NCBI GenBank assembly: GCA_018857735.1
Contig: JABMCL010002815.1
Coordinates: 1,328,501 to 1,392,500, forward strand
Reading direction: 5' to 3'
Length of the DNA stretch: 64,000 nt
From: Alviniconcha marisindica
Taxonomy: Eukaryota > Mollusca > Gastropoda > Provannidae
The notes under the pieces were generated by a model. It saw only the letters and a program-made list of their open reading frames with translations. It was not told the DNA's origin and did no database searches. The translations under genes were made by a program, and so were the position numbers. Each line of letters begins with the position of its first letter. The stretch's first letter is position 1. Positions 1 to 13,100 of this stretch are shown here, piece after piece.

Positions 1-223
1 TATATATATATATAATTTTTTTTTTTACAAATGTTAAACATAACAAAACAGCTCAGCCAAAAACAGATAAGTATCCTACATCTCATTTTTCACCCTTTAA
101 CTGTTGTTTAACTAAGTGTTGTTTTGTAGCTTGAAAAAGGAGATTACCCCAAAATTCGCATGTTGTTTTTTGTCCTAATAAATAGTATTCTTTCTAACCT
201 TTTATGTGTTTGCATATCGTTGT
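1..223. other. AT-rich intron (SMC2)
   Basis: AT-rich sequence starting with a TA run; no coding signal seen. It belongs to the SMC2 intron that continues past the left edge. Confidence 0.6.
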
Positions 224-434
224 TTAACCCCTTCACTGCCATGGTGTCATTTGAAAACAACCCATAAAAGTCTGAAATTTGAAACCCTTAAGCCTTTTTG
301 TCTTTTTCACACTGGCATCAAAATGCATAGCACTGATAATAGATGTTATAGGACCAGAAAATATCCTGTTAGCAGGTGCATCCGTGCATCTTTCAGCCTA
401 AACATTTTACAGGCTGGGGCAGTGAAAGGGTTAA
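224..434. mobile_element. TTAA-flanked MITE, copy 1
   Basis: The element is bounded by TTAA at both ends, with inverted ends TTAACCCCTTCACTGCC and GGCAGTGAAAGGGTTAA. Two similar elements occur at 5985-6215 and 54590-54819. TTAA target duplication with CCC-starting ends is typical of piggyBac-type non-autonomous elements (family knowledge). It has no coding capacity. Confidence 0.8.
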
Positions 435-596
435 CAAAACATGACAAAAAAGAAATGAGTGAAAAATTGCTGCATGTCTCTTATTGTATTGCTTCTAGTT
501 CTACCGATGGGGCCAAGGTTGCTTCTTGGCTTTGGTTCTCCTTTAAGGGTCACAAGTACAGTGACAGTAGTTATCCGTCCTTCACGCCAACGTTAC

Positions 597-748
597 CTCT
601 GTCCGCCGCTCAGTTCGTTCAAGGACTCCTTCCACACATCCCCAAAGGCGACCTTGACCTCAAGGCCATCCAGCACTGTCTGGCCCTCAGGGGGCGCTAG
701 TTTGGCCTGAGTTCCCGGCAGCAACGTGGAGAAAATAGACCCAAAGTC
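597..748 (-). CDS. SMC2: SMC2 exon 23 (ABC signature)
   Basis: 50 codons plus two bases, [12 protein letters not shown] to NELSGGQ; the C-terminal head with the LSGGQ signature that contacts ATP across the dimer. Acceptor TTGCAG, donor GTAACG. The next exon (Walker B) must lie left of base 1. Confidence 0.95.
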
Positions 749-2090
749 CTGCAAAAAAACACCCCAAAAAACAACACATGTATCGTTGTCTTGGTAGTAC
801 TGCTGGTGCAGGGCCTTTTCTGAAGGTAACTGTCCTGAGCAGATGTTTCTAATTATATTTTTATCAGTATAGCTTGCGAGAGCATCTTGCGAGAGCATCT
901 GTGTGTGCACCTGTTGCTGAGAACGTGCGTTAATTTGTGTGGATTTTTTGTATGCACATATGGTGCAGACCACATATCTCTTCATTCTTTTTCTCTTCTT
1001 AAAAATTATTATTCAGTAATTAGTTTATTCTCTCATTTCATATTTTTGCTTTTAATTGTATTTCTTGACTAGAAAATTACAGTGTCAGTAACTTCTGACT
1101 AGGACTGAAATTCTAATCAGGCTGAATATTTCACTCTGAGATGCACGGCTGAAGAAAAAAAAAAGTGTTCCCAAAATTAGCAGCCTAGTACAGTGGAAGT
1201 CCTGATAAGAGACCTCCCTACTTTTAAGACCACTTCTTCTGAAACCACTTTCCTATTTCCATGCAAATGAACACCAGACTAAGGACCCATTTCCATGCAA
1301 GTGAACATGGACCAAGGACCTATTTCCACGCAAGTGAACCCAGAACCAAGGACCTATTTCCATGCAAATGAACCCCAGACCAAGGACCTATTTCCATACA
1401 AGTGAACCCCCTTGACCAAGGACCTATTTCCATGCAAATAAACTCTGGAACAAGGACCTATCTCCATGCAAATGAACACCAGACAAAGGACCTACTTACA
1501 TGCAAATGAACCTGGACCAAGGACCAATTTCCATGCAAATGAATCCCGGACCACGGACCTATTTCCATGCAAATGAACCCTGGACCACAGACCTATTTCC
1601 ATGCAAATTAACCCCAGACCAAGGACCTATTTCCATGCAACTGAACCCCAGACCAAGGACTGATTTCTGTGCAAATAAACCTCAGGGCCAAGGACCACCC
1701 CTTTTTCAAGATAACATTCCTTGATTTTTGACAGTGGTCTTTAAAATAGGGGTTCCACTGAATTACAGTTATAATCTACAACAAAGCTGTGAGTTAGGAG
1801 TGCTTTGCTGCTGCAGTAAACTCACCTTGTTGACTTGTTCCCAAGCTTTCTTCAGCGCCTCATTCTTCTTCTTGTCCAGCTCGTCGATGACGGCCTGAAT
1901 CTTGGCTTTGTCGTTCAGCACGATCTTGCGCTTCTTCATCAGGTCTGTGTACTGCGAGCAGCGTTTTAGAGCGTATGAACACAACAACAAAGACCTGAGC
2001 CGCCTACAATAACTCTCACCTGGCATGCAAGTAAATACAATGTATATAAACTCCACCAGAGGGACATCTGAAGAAAAGGATGCCCCCCAG

Positions 2091-2131
<41 letters not shown>

Positions 2132-5074
2132 CATAGTTCAGGAGCTGTGTGAGAGTCGAGGTGGCCGTCCTGGGCTGTCCATCCTAACGAGCCTTCTGGT
2201 TTCCGTGGACGTAAAGCTATATTGAACCATGCTTCGGCATTGGTCTCAGCTTGTCCCTAATATGTCAACTGATATCTGAGGACATTAAGCAACACTACCT
2301 ACCTATATATAATTGGGTAGTATATTAATAATATTAATATAGTTGCAGAAATTGCCTTCAGTAGGTATATATATATGTATCTATCTATATCTATACCTAC
2401 TGAAGGCACATTTCTGGCACACTCATTTCTGGCACACCCAGCGACACAGGTGCGTACAGGCATAAGTCCTACCCAGTTTTGATCAGTCCCGTATGACGGG
2501 TAAACAACACAGAAGTCTACACGAGGACCAACCTGCTCCTCGGCAGAACCCAGCAGATTCATGGCACGCATGTTGACGTTCTTCGCCAGCTTGTCCTTTG
2601 TCTCTGTCAGTTTCTGGATGCGTCTCTCGGCTTCTTTGGGGTCGTTGACAGAAAAGTCGTACGGAGAGTTGGGCTGTCCGAAAAACTGACGCTCGTCTGC
2701 GATCCAGTCGTACTTCTCTAACAGAAGAGTAACCTGTCGGTGAGAAAGACATGGGGTTCATTTGAATGTGTTTACATTGTTGGCCCAGAACTGCAAGCAC
2801 CAGTAGTGAAAGAGAGAAAAAGAAAGAGACAAGAAAAAGGAAAGAAAAAGGACACACAAACAAGCAAATATGACAACTGAATAGGACAAACAGATCATTA
2901 TCAAAATGCCTCAATGCGAATAACCATCTCAAATAAAAATTTAAAGCAGTTATATTCATGGCTTGCTGTTTGTTCTGATCCTTTTCAACTCCTGGGTTCA
3001 CTAAAGGATCTGGCACAAAAAGACACTTCTATTTCAAATCAAAGGATGCAGGCAGCTGCATTGCGACTTCATGAGAACAAATATATTGACACCCCCCCCC
3101 CCCCTTCAATGCATTTCCTAACCTGTCTAGCGGCATCCTGCGAGTCCTTTTGAACTTTGGTCACTTTGTGCTGCAGCTCCTGAACCTTGAGCTGCGCAGC
3201 ACTGGACTCCTTCTGTAGCGCTCGCTGTTCTGTGGCGGCGGCGGTGATGTCCTTGTTGCGTGCCTTCAGCAGGTCTTTGTGTTTGTTCAGCTCCCCTTGG
3301 GCTGCTTTCACTTCATCCTAGGGAGACAGGTAAATGCGTAATTAACACCTTCACTTCGTCCTGGGCAGACAGGTAAACAAGTAATCAACACCTTCACTTC
3401 GTCCTGGGCAGACAGGTAAAGTAATCAACACCTTCGCCTCGTCCTGGGCACCTTCACTTTGTCCTGGGCAGACAGGTAAACAAGTAATCAACACCTTCAC
3501 TTTGTCCTGGGCAGACAGGTAAACAAGTAATCAACACCTTCACCTCATCCTGAGCACCTTCACTTTGTCCTGGGCAGACAAGTAAACAAGTAATCAACAC
3601 CTTCACTTCGTCCTGGGCAGACAGGTAAACAAGTAATCATCTTCACTTCATCCTGGGCAGACAGGTAAATCAGTAATCAAAACAGTTTTAATATAGATGC
3701 ATATAGTTTCTTGATCAGACTAATTTTAACAGTACTATTGTCTCTTTCATTCACCCCTTTCTGAATCCACCTACCACGGTGATCCACAAACTATCGCTCC
3801 CATCTCAGTAAGCTGAACAATGCACCCCTATCTGAAATTGTCCCATCTCAGTAAGCTGAACAATGCACCCCTATCTGAAATTGTCCCATCTCAGTAAGCT
3901 GAACAATGCACCCCTTTCTGAAACCACCTACCATGGTGATCCACAAACTATCGCTCCCATCTCAGTAAGCTGAACAATGCACCCCTTTCTGAAACCACCT
4001 ACCACGGTGATCCACAAACTATTGCTCCCATCTCAGTAAGCTGAACAATGCACCCCTATCTGAAATTGTCCCATCTCAGTAAGCTGAACAATGCACCCCT
4101 TTTTGAAACCACCTACCACGGTGATCCACAAACTATCGCTCCCATCTCAGTAAGCTGAACAATGCACCCCTATCTGAAATGTCCCATCTCAGTAAGCTGA
4201 ACAATGCACCCCTTTTTGAAACCCTACCAGGTGATCCACAAACTATCGCTCCCATCTCAGTAAGCTGAACAATGCACCCCTATCTGAAATCGTCCCATCT
4301 CAGTAAGCTGAACAATGCACCCCTTTCTGAATCGGAAACTATCTATCCATGGTGACCCCACAAATTCGTCCCATCTCAGTAAGCTGAACAATGCACCCCT
4401 TTCTGAAACCACCTACCACGGTGATCCACAAACTATCGCTCCCATCTCAGTAAGCTGAACAATGCACCCCTATCTGAAATTGTCCCATCTCAGTAAGCTG
4501 AACAATGCACCCCTTTCTGAAACCACCTACCACGGTGATCCACAAACTATCGCTCCCATCTCAGTAAGCTGAACAATGCACCCCTATCTGAAATTGTCCC
4601 ATCTCAGTAAGCTGAACAATGCACCCCTGTCAGAAACTATCTACCCTGGTGATCCACAAACTATCACTCCCATCTCAGTAAGCTGAACAATGCACCCCTG
4701 TTAGAAACTATCTCATCTCTGGCTGCATCCCATCAAATCCTTCTCGGATCCCTACCTCCCATCTCAGTAAGCTGAAAATGCATCCTGTCAGAAACTATCT
4801 ACCTGGTGATCCCAAACTTCGCTGCCATCTCAGTATGCTGAGCACCCCTGTAGACTGCTCAGGGTTCTTGGCTTGCTCAATGGCCAGTTCAACAGCCTCC
4901 AGTTGCTTGCTGTAGTTACTGGCCTCCTTGGCTAGCTCCTCCAAGTCCAGTCGAATGGTGTCTTCCTCCTGAGGCAAATAAGCTGAGTTCGAACTCGGTG
5001 TTCAAACCTTCGGCAAGACAGCGCCATTACTGTGACCCAGGGACAAATCTCAGGAATGAATTTGAACATTTCAG

Positions 5075-5115
<41 letters not shown>

Positions 5116-7089
5116 AATCAACAACAAAAATCAGCACACATAACAGATATGTACCCACAATTTTCTGTTAGGCTCAGTATTCCTAACGACTAATGTGCCC
5201 TGCTGCTGTTTAGTTTTTTGAATATTAAGTTAATTAACCATATCTATCTACACTTGCGTTAATTTTTATGTGACAATTTCGATCACTGCCCACCTCAATG
5301 CAATGCACAATCATTCTGGTGGTGACAGCATAGTGCTCGGTAGTCTCCCACTTCCCCCACCTCCTGGGATCTCGGTCCCTGCCAGTACCTCTTCGGAAAC
5401 AACTCGATGTTAAACAAAGTTTAAGTAATTCCCCCCACACCCCCAACCCCCTGTTCTGGCGGGATACAACTGTCCTGCTGTCAGTTTCCCACTTTCAGAC
5501 TCAGTTGCATTCTTCCACAGATGGCCCAGATCATGTGCAAAACCAGCACGGATCCGATTTGGTTCTGGCTGGCTGTGTCAGGTTTTGGCAAGCCTGTGTG
5601 CAAGAATCATCGAGCCTGCCTTCTGGCCAATGCTTCCGAGCTGATCCGAATCAGATGCCAATCGGATCCGCCATGTCTACACGGGACAACATACCTGCAC
5701 CATCTCCCGTGCTTTCTTGCTGGAGGCCTCCATCCGCTTCTTGCTGGCAGTGATCTCCTTCTCCGCCTCCTTGAGTTCGCGCTCGCGGACAGCACTGACA
5801 TTCTTCATCTTCTCCTCCAGCTCTTTGGCCTTCTTCGTGGCCTTCTCCTGCACTGTCTTGGCCTCCGCCAGAATGCCCTTCTGCTCCTCTGCCAGTCAGG
5901 TTTTGTTTTCAATCGTAAACACTCGCTCCATAATCATTGAGTTAATATAAAAGTCTTGTTTAGTTCTAGGCCTCAGTTGGTTTATTAACCCCTTAACTGC
6001 CCCAGCATGTAAAATTGCCAGGCTGAAAAATGCACGCATGCACCAGTAAACATTGTATTTTCCAGTCCTACAGCACATCTACTTTCAATGCTATGTGTTT
6101 TGATGAAAATCGTTTCACATTCTGGTGTGAAAAAGAAGACAAAAAGGCTTAAGGGTTTCAAATTTGGTACTTTTATTGGTCATTTTCAAGTGACATCATG
6201 GAGTGAAGGGGTTAATTTTCCATAGACTTTCAAGGACTTAAAAAATGACTCATCACTTTAATTCCCAAAACTTTGAAAGGCCTTCAAAATTGCACGTCAA
6301 TTTTCCCCAATTTCTCCAAGGGCTGCAGTCTCCCCATTTAAAAATAATTTAAAAAAAAAAAAATCAAGGTTGTTTTATTTTATTACAATGGACATTAAAA
6401 TATGCACACTACAGTTCAAATACAATACAGCACAGTATACAAAGTAGAATCCTTACGAAAACTCACTATAAATATGCCACACAAAGAAAGAGAGAAAAAA
6501 GAAGAAGCATACAACACATTATAGCACCAAAACCTCAGAGGTAGTCAGGAGAGAAAAAAAACCCAGAGGTAGTAGGGAAGTAGGGAGAAAAGACCAAACA
6601 GAAATTTAAGGGATGCGAATCCTCGTCAATCCTACGATAATCCCAAGGACCCCAGCGGGTCCGTGGAAAAGCAGAGGAAGTTCAAGCGGTCCTCACCGAT
6701 GGACTTCTGCAGGGCGTTGATCTCCTCCAGCTGCTGGTGGTGGGAACTCTGCTCCAGGCGAGTCTTCAGCAGCTCTGCCTCCTGGCACTTCAGGTCGTAC
6801 TGCTGCTTCACCTGCTCGTACCTGGGGTTTAAATGGGGGGGGTCACATGTCACAGGTACATCACAGGAAGGTTCCTATTGGATTCTTAACTCAAAACAGG
6901 GCTGCAGAATTACACCTGTTCACACCTGGGAAAGGGGGGTCACATTATAGTCTTTCTTTCAAAGCCGCCCTCAAGTCTGTCTTTCAAAGCCGCCCTCAAG
7001 ACGCACCTGTATAATAATTATTTCTAAACTGTTTTTCACAGCCCTGCCCATACCCTCAGGCTGTGTGTGTGTGTATGTGTATGTGGTGT

Positions 7090-7129
<40 letters not shown>

Positions 7130-10100
7130 ATGTGCATGCGTGCGTGCGTGCGTGGTGTGTTGTGTTGTGTTGCATTGCATTGCATTGCGTTGTGTGTGTG
7201 CGTGTGCATGTGTGCGTGCGTGCGTGCGTGGTGTGTGTTGTGTTGCGTTGCGTTGCATTGCGTTGCGTTGTGTGTGTGTGTGTGTGTGTGGTTAGTGTTA
7301 TTGTAAAGCGCTCTGTTGCTGCCACCTTGTGTGGTAGATGGGCGCTCTAGAAATTCTCTTTACTATTATTATTATAGGCAAGTTTCCTGAAGGGTTTTTA
7401 ATTCAAACAGGATTGCAGAAATACACCTGTTCATACCTGGGGGAGCCAACACGTGACAACTTCTACACAGGCAGTGTTTATGCATGATTTTTAAATTCAA
7501 ACAGGGATGCAGAAATACACCTGTTCATTACCCAGTGGGTCACACATCACAGGTACAGCACCAGTGATACAACAGATTTCTTCAGGAGTGACACTGACAC
7601 TGACCTGATTAACAGATCAAAATCCCCCTACGAACAGCACTTGAATTTTTGCTTTGCATGTGCTGCAAACAGTATGGTCAATGTTCAACTTCAGCCCATG
7701 TCAAAACAACAACAAAACTTAAAAAGTACTTGCAATGTAAATGTGTTGTTTGCTTCCAGTGGCTACAGAAACGTGCTTGCCCAGGAGACAGGTAAAAAAA
7801 AAAAATGTTCAAAAAATATATATAAAAAAAACATCGGGGAGAGGAAGAGAGAGACAGACAGAGAGAGAAGCGGAATTTGCGAAGACTCACTTGTCAGCTG
7901 CCTTGCGGAGAGACGCCAGCTCAGCCTCGATGGCGGCCAGCTGCTGCTGCTTGGTCTTCAGCTCCTCCTGCGACGCCTGCAGCTCGCTCAGCTTCTCCAG
8001 GATGGATGAGGTCTGGGGGCGGGCACCTGTTCACACACAACAGACACAGTCACGGATGGATGAGGTTTGGGGGTGGGCACCTGTTCACACACAACAGACA
8101 CAGTTGTGGATGGACGATGTTTGGGGGCGGACACCTGTTCACAAAAAACAGACACAATCATGGATGGATGAGATTTGGGGGTGGGCACCTGTTCACACAA
8201 AACAGACACAGTTGGATGGATGAGGTTTGGGGGTGGGCACCTGTTCACACAAAACAGACATGGATGGATGAGGTTTGGGGGTGGGCACCTGTTCACACAA
8301 AACAGACATGGATGGATGAGGTTTGGGGGTGGGCACCTGTTCACACAAAACAGACTCAGTTAGGATGGATGAGGTCTGGAGGCGGGCACCTGTTCACACA
8401 ATACACACACACCAGACACAGTCACGAATGGGGGCATGCACTGTCCACACACAACACGCAGTCACGGATGGGGGCATGCACTGTCCACACACAACACACA
8501 GTCACGGATGGGGGCATGCACTGTCCACACACAACACACAGTCACGGATGGGGGCATGCACTGTCCACACACAACACACAGTCACGGATGGGGGCATGCA
8601 CTGTCCACACACAACACACAGTCACGGATGGGGGCATGCACTGTCCACACACAACACACAGTCACGGATGGGGGCATGCACCTGTTCACACACAACAGAC
8701 AGTCACAGATGGATGATGTCTGGGGGCAGGCACCTGTCCATACACAACAGTCACAGGGGCAGGCACTTGTTCACACGACAGTCACAGTCACGGATGGATG
8801 ATGTCTGAGGGCAGGCACACAACACACAGTCACGGAGGGCAGGCACCTGTTCACACACAACAGACAGTCACAGATGGATGATGTGGGGGCGGGCACCTGT
8901 TCAACACACAACACTTGTCAACAGACACAGTCATGGATGGATGGTCTGGGGGCAGGCACCTGTTCACACACAACATTGTCAACAGTCACAGTCATGGATG
9001 GATGGGTTTGGGGCAGGAACCTGTTCAACAACAACAGTCATGGATGGATGGTCGGGGGCAGGCACCTGTTCACACATAACAGACACAGTCATGGATGGAT
9101 GGTTTGGGGGCAGGCACCTGTTTCACACACAACAGTCATGGATGGATGGTCAGGGGCAGGCACCTGTTCACACATAACAGACACAGTCATGGATGGATGG
9201 TTTGGGGGCAGGCACCTGTTCTCACACACAACAGACAGTCATGGATGGATGGTCGGGGGCAGGCACCTGTTCACACATAACAGACACAGTCATGGATGGA
9301 CGGTCTGGGGGCAGGCACCTGTTCACACACAACACTGTCAACAGACAGTCATGGATGGATGGTCTGGGGGTGTGCACCTGTTCACACACAACACTGTCAA
9401 CAGACACAGTCATGGATGGATGGTCTGGGGGCAGGCACCTGTTCACACACAACAGTCATGGATGGATGGTCTGGGGGCAGGCACCTGTTCACATGCAACA
9501 GACACAGTCATGGACGGATGGTCTGGGGGCAGGCACCTGTTCACACACAACACTGTCAACAGACACAGTCATGGATGGATGGTTTGGGGGCAGGCACCTG
9601 TTCACACACAAAAAGTCATGGATGGATCGGGGGCAGGCACCTGTTCACATGCAACAGACACAGTCATGGAGGATGGTCTGGGGGCAGGCACCTGTTCACA
9701 CACAACAGTCATGGATGGATGGTTTGGGGGCAGGCACCTGTTCACATGCAACAGACACAGTCATGGACGGATGGTCTGGGGGCAGGCACCTGTTCACACA
9801 CAACTGTCAACAGACACACACAGTCATGGATGGATGGTCTGGTGGCAGGCACCTGTTCACACACAACAGACACAGTCATGGATGGATGGTTTGGGGGCAG
9901 GCACCTGTTCACATGCAACAGACACAATCAGATCTACAGCAAATCATCCATCATCCTCATCATACAAAGGGTGGGGATGTAGCTCACTTGGTTGACCCTT
10001 GGGTCCGGCACACAGCTGATGCAGGTTCAACTGCTTGCTTGTGGCAAGGATTTTCTCCCAGTCAGCCTTCAGTGCAGACTCTCTTAAGGTTCATTCACAC

Positions 10101-13100
10101 AGCCCCATGTGCAATAGCATTCACTAATATCTGCGTGCACATTAAAATCCCAAGCAATGGCAGCCGAATCAGCCCAAACATGCAAAAATACGGCACACAG
10201 TCGGTCAACCCTCAACAACGGATTGTGGCTGTCTCTAACTCTTACGTGGCAATTAAACTGAAAATGGCAAAATTTGAGAAAAAGAACGCTGGGACTGTTG
10301 CACAGATCATCCTCTTTTACCTCCAGTGAGTGTTCCGGCAGGATCAAAGGAGTTTCCATCCAGAGTGACCGTGCGCTTCTGGATCTTCTCGTCGTACGTC
10401 ACTGCCTTGGCGTTGTCCATGTTCGGGCACACAAAGGCTGAGCCAAACACGAACTTCATGGCCGCTTCCAGGTCGGGCTGGTAGCCAATCAGCGACAGCG
10501 CTGTGTGCACGTTGTCCTTCCCCACCTGTGAGTGATTATTACAGCTGATTTGAAAATCCACTTCGTAGCGGGATAGCAGAGCTCAGAGCACATTTTGTGC
10601 TAATGTACCACCAGTAACACGCAATAAATCCAGGGACAGTGACGATTTTCAGTGCCAGGAAGGAGAGCAGGAACATGCGAGGATTGTACATGTGTCACTG
10701 TCAATCACTGATAATGTTGCAGTGGCATGCTGAAGTCATATAGCTCAGGAACGCCCATACGTGTTCCACTCTGGAGCTGACCAAGTGGAAATTTGCAAAG
10801 CACCTTCCCTGCAGTTCAAAGCGCTGACAGTCAACAAAACAAAACAAAAACAACACTGTGAACAAAAGCTGTCTGAGCGGGCCCGGCTTCGACTGTGAGA
10901 TGTCAATGGCCCTGGCGAATATCTAACCAGAAATCCGTGTGGAACACTTACAAGCTGCTGAGCGCGCTTGACTGTGGCATCGTCAATGGCCCTGGCGAAT
11001 ATCTAACCAGAAATCCGTGTGGAACACTTACAAGCTGCTGAGCGCGCTTGACTGTGGCATCGTCAATGGCCCTGGCGGAAATCTAACCAGAAATCCGTGT
11101 GGAACACTTACAAGCTGCTGAGCGCGCTTGACTGTGGCATCGTCAATGGCCCTGGCGGAAATCTAACCAGAAATCTGTGTGGAACACTTACAAGCTGCTG
11201 AGCGCGCTTGACTGTGGCATCGTCAATGGCCCTGGCGATATCTAACCAGAAATCCGTGTGGAACACTTACAAGCTGCTGAGCGCGCTTGACTGTGGCATC
11301 GTCAATGGCCCTGGCTGATATCTAACCAGAAATCCGTGTGGAACACTTACAAGCTGCTGAGCGCGCTTGACTGTGGCATTGTCAATGGCCCTGGCCGATA
11401 TCTAACCAGAAATCCGTGTGGAACACTTACAAGCTGCTGAGCGCGCTTGACTGTGGCATCGTCAATGGCCCTGGCAGAAATTTTGTTGAGAGGGATGATG
11501 GTGTAGCGGCGCTTCAGCTCTCCTTTCTGCAGTAGCTTCTTGCCGGTCACTTCCGTGTCGACAACCACGTTGTACAACTGGAGGAGGAGAAGAAAAAAAG
11601 ACAGTCGTTGTGTAAAAGGCAACATCGGATCAAATCAGCTGAAGCAGTGAGGCATTACTTGTTTGAGCCTCAAAACAGCAGGGATGGCACATGACTAGAG
11701 GCTTGCTTCTGCACGGGAAATGTTTGTTTTATTGTAATATGTTTGAAGTGATTTCTGTATGTGTTGTGTGTGTGTTGTGTGTGTGTGTGTGGTGTGGGGT
11801 TGTGTGTGTGTGTGTGTATGAGTCTGTGTGCATGTATGCGTGCGTGTGTGGTGGTGGTGTGGGGTTGTGTGTGTGTGTGTGTGTGTGCATGTGTGTGTGT
11901 GTGTGCGTTGTGTGTGTGTGTGTGCAATCACACATGCATGTGCATGTATGTGTGTATGCACATTGTTGTATATTGTTTTTGTATTTGAGTGGATTTTCAG
12001 CTCCGTGTTTTATTGAATTGTTGACTGTTTTATTGTAATCTGTATTGCATGTTTTATGTAAATGATGAGCCTGAAGGCAATTTTCTCTACAAAGAGACAA
12101 AAAAGTTTGTATTGAAACAGAATTGCAACTTGGACTGAAAACCATCAGAAAAATTAAGGTTAAAACTAATAAAAGGACTGGTCACTGAAAAGATCAACTG
12201 CTGACAATCTTTTGTACTTGTCTTGACCAATGATGTCAAAATTGTTCTCATCAGGGAATCAATCATCAATCATTCAATCAAATACCATTTGCACCGGTAG
12301 CTAATCTAGCCAAACTACACTACTTCTACCCTGTTGTACTAATTGGCAACAACAAAGACCTGAGTTGCCTCTCATAAAACATGCCAGTAAACACAAGGTA
12401 CATAAACTCCACCAGAACAGGAAGAGTCCCATGCACATTGCTATGAGTCTGGGGTATATGTGTCCCTTGAGTACGACGAACACACAGCGAAATCCAAAAG
12501 ACAAGCCAACCCGATAAACGCACGTTCACAAATCACACAAACCAACAGTATTCAACTTCCAAGTTACGGAGGCTGACCTTTCCGCCTGCAGTGACCTCAA
12601 GCGCAGTGGCACTGGCGGTGTCCTTGACCTGCACTAGTTTGCACACCAAGCCGTGCACCCGTCGCCGATCAAAGTTCTTCTCTGGGTCCGTGTAGTCAAA
12701 GCGCAGCTGAGGGAATCTGTCAAACGCAACGCAGGACAGTATAGTGAAAGGATATGAAGAGGATGATGATGGTACTGTGTGGAGCATGAGTATGTCCATG
12801 AGGCAACGGTGTGCTCATACTGTCATAGCACTGTAAAAAGAATGAAAACAAACAAAAAATACACATATAAAGGGCAAAAACGTCATTGTGGCACAGTCCA
12901 TAGTTCAGGAGCTGTGTGAGAGTCGAGGTGGCCGTCCTGGGCTGTCCATCCTAACGAGCCTACTGGCTTCCGTGGACGTAAAGCTATATTGAACCATGCT
13001 TCGGCATTGGTCACAGCTTGTCCCTAATATGTCAGCTGACATCTGGGGACATTAAGCATCACTTCATCATCATCATCATGTGGCACAGTTTGAATAAATG

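Noticed and set aside
3770..4845. CRISPR-like array
   Set aside because: Repeats are contiguous with no unique spacers and the genome is eukaryotic; it is a compound minisatellite.
5505..5950. Plus-strand open frames over 5521-5940
   Set aside because: Antisense shadow of SMC2 exon 18.
7065..7350. Cys/Val-rich small proteins
   Set aside because: Artifacts of GT/TTGCG microsatellites.
8027..9945. Repetitive secreted protein gene (silk or mucin-like)
   Set aside because: No signal peptide, no stable frame, unit length not fixed at a multiple of three.
7877..10329. Long open frames rich in His/Trp/Gly on the plus strand
   Set aside because: They are translations of the exon-16-seeded minisatellite, open in several frames at once, with no start context or homology.
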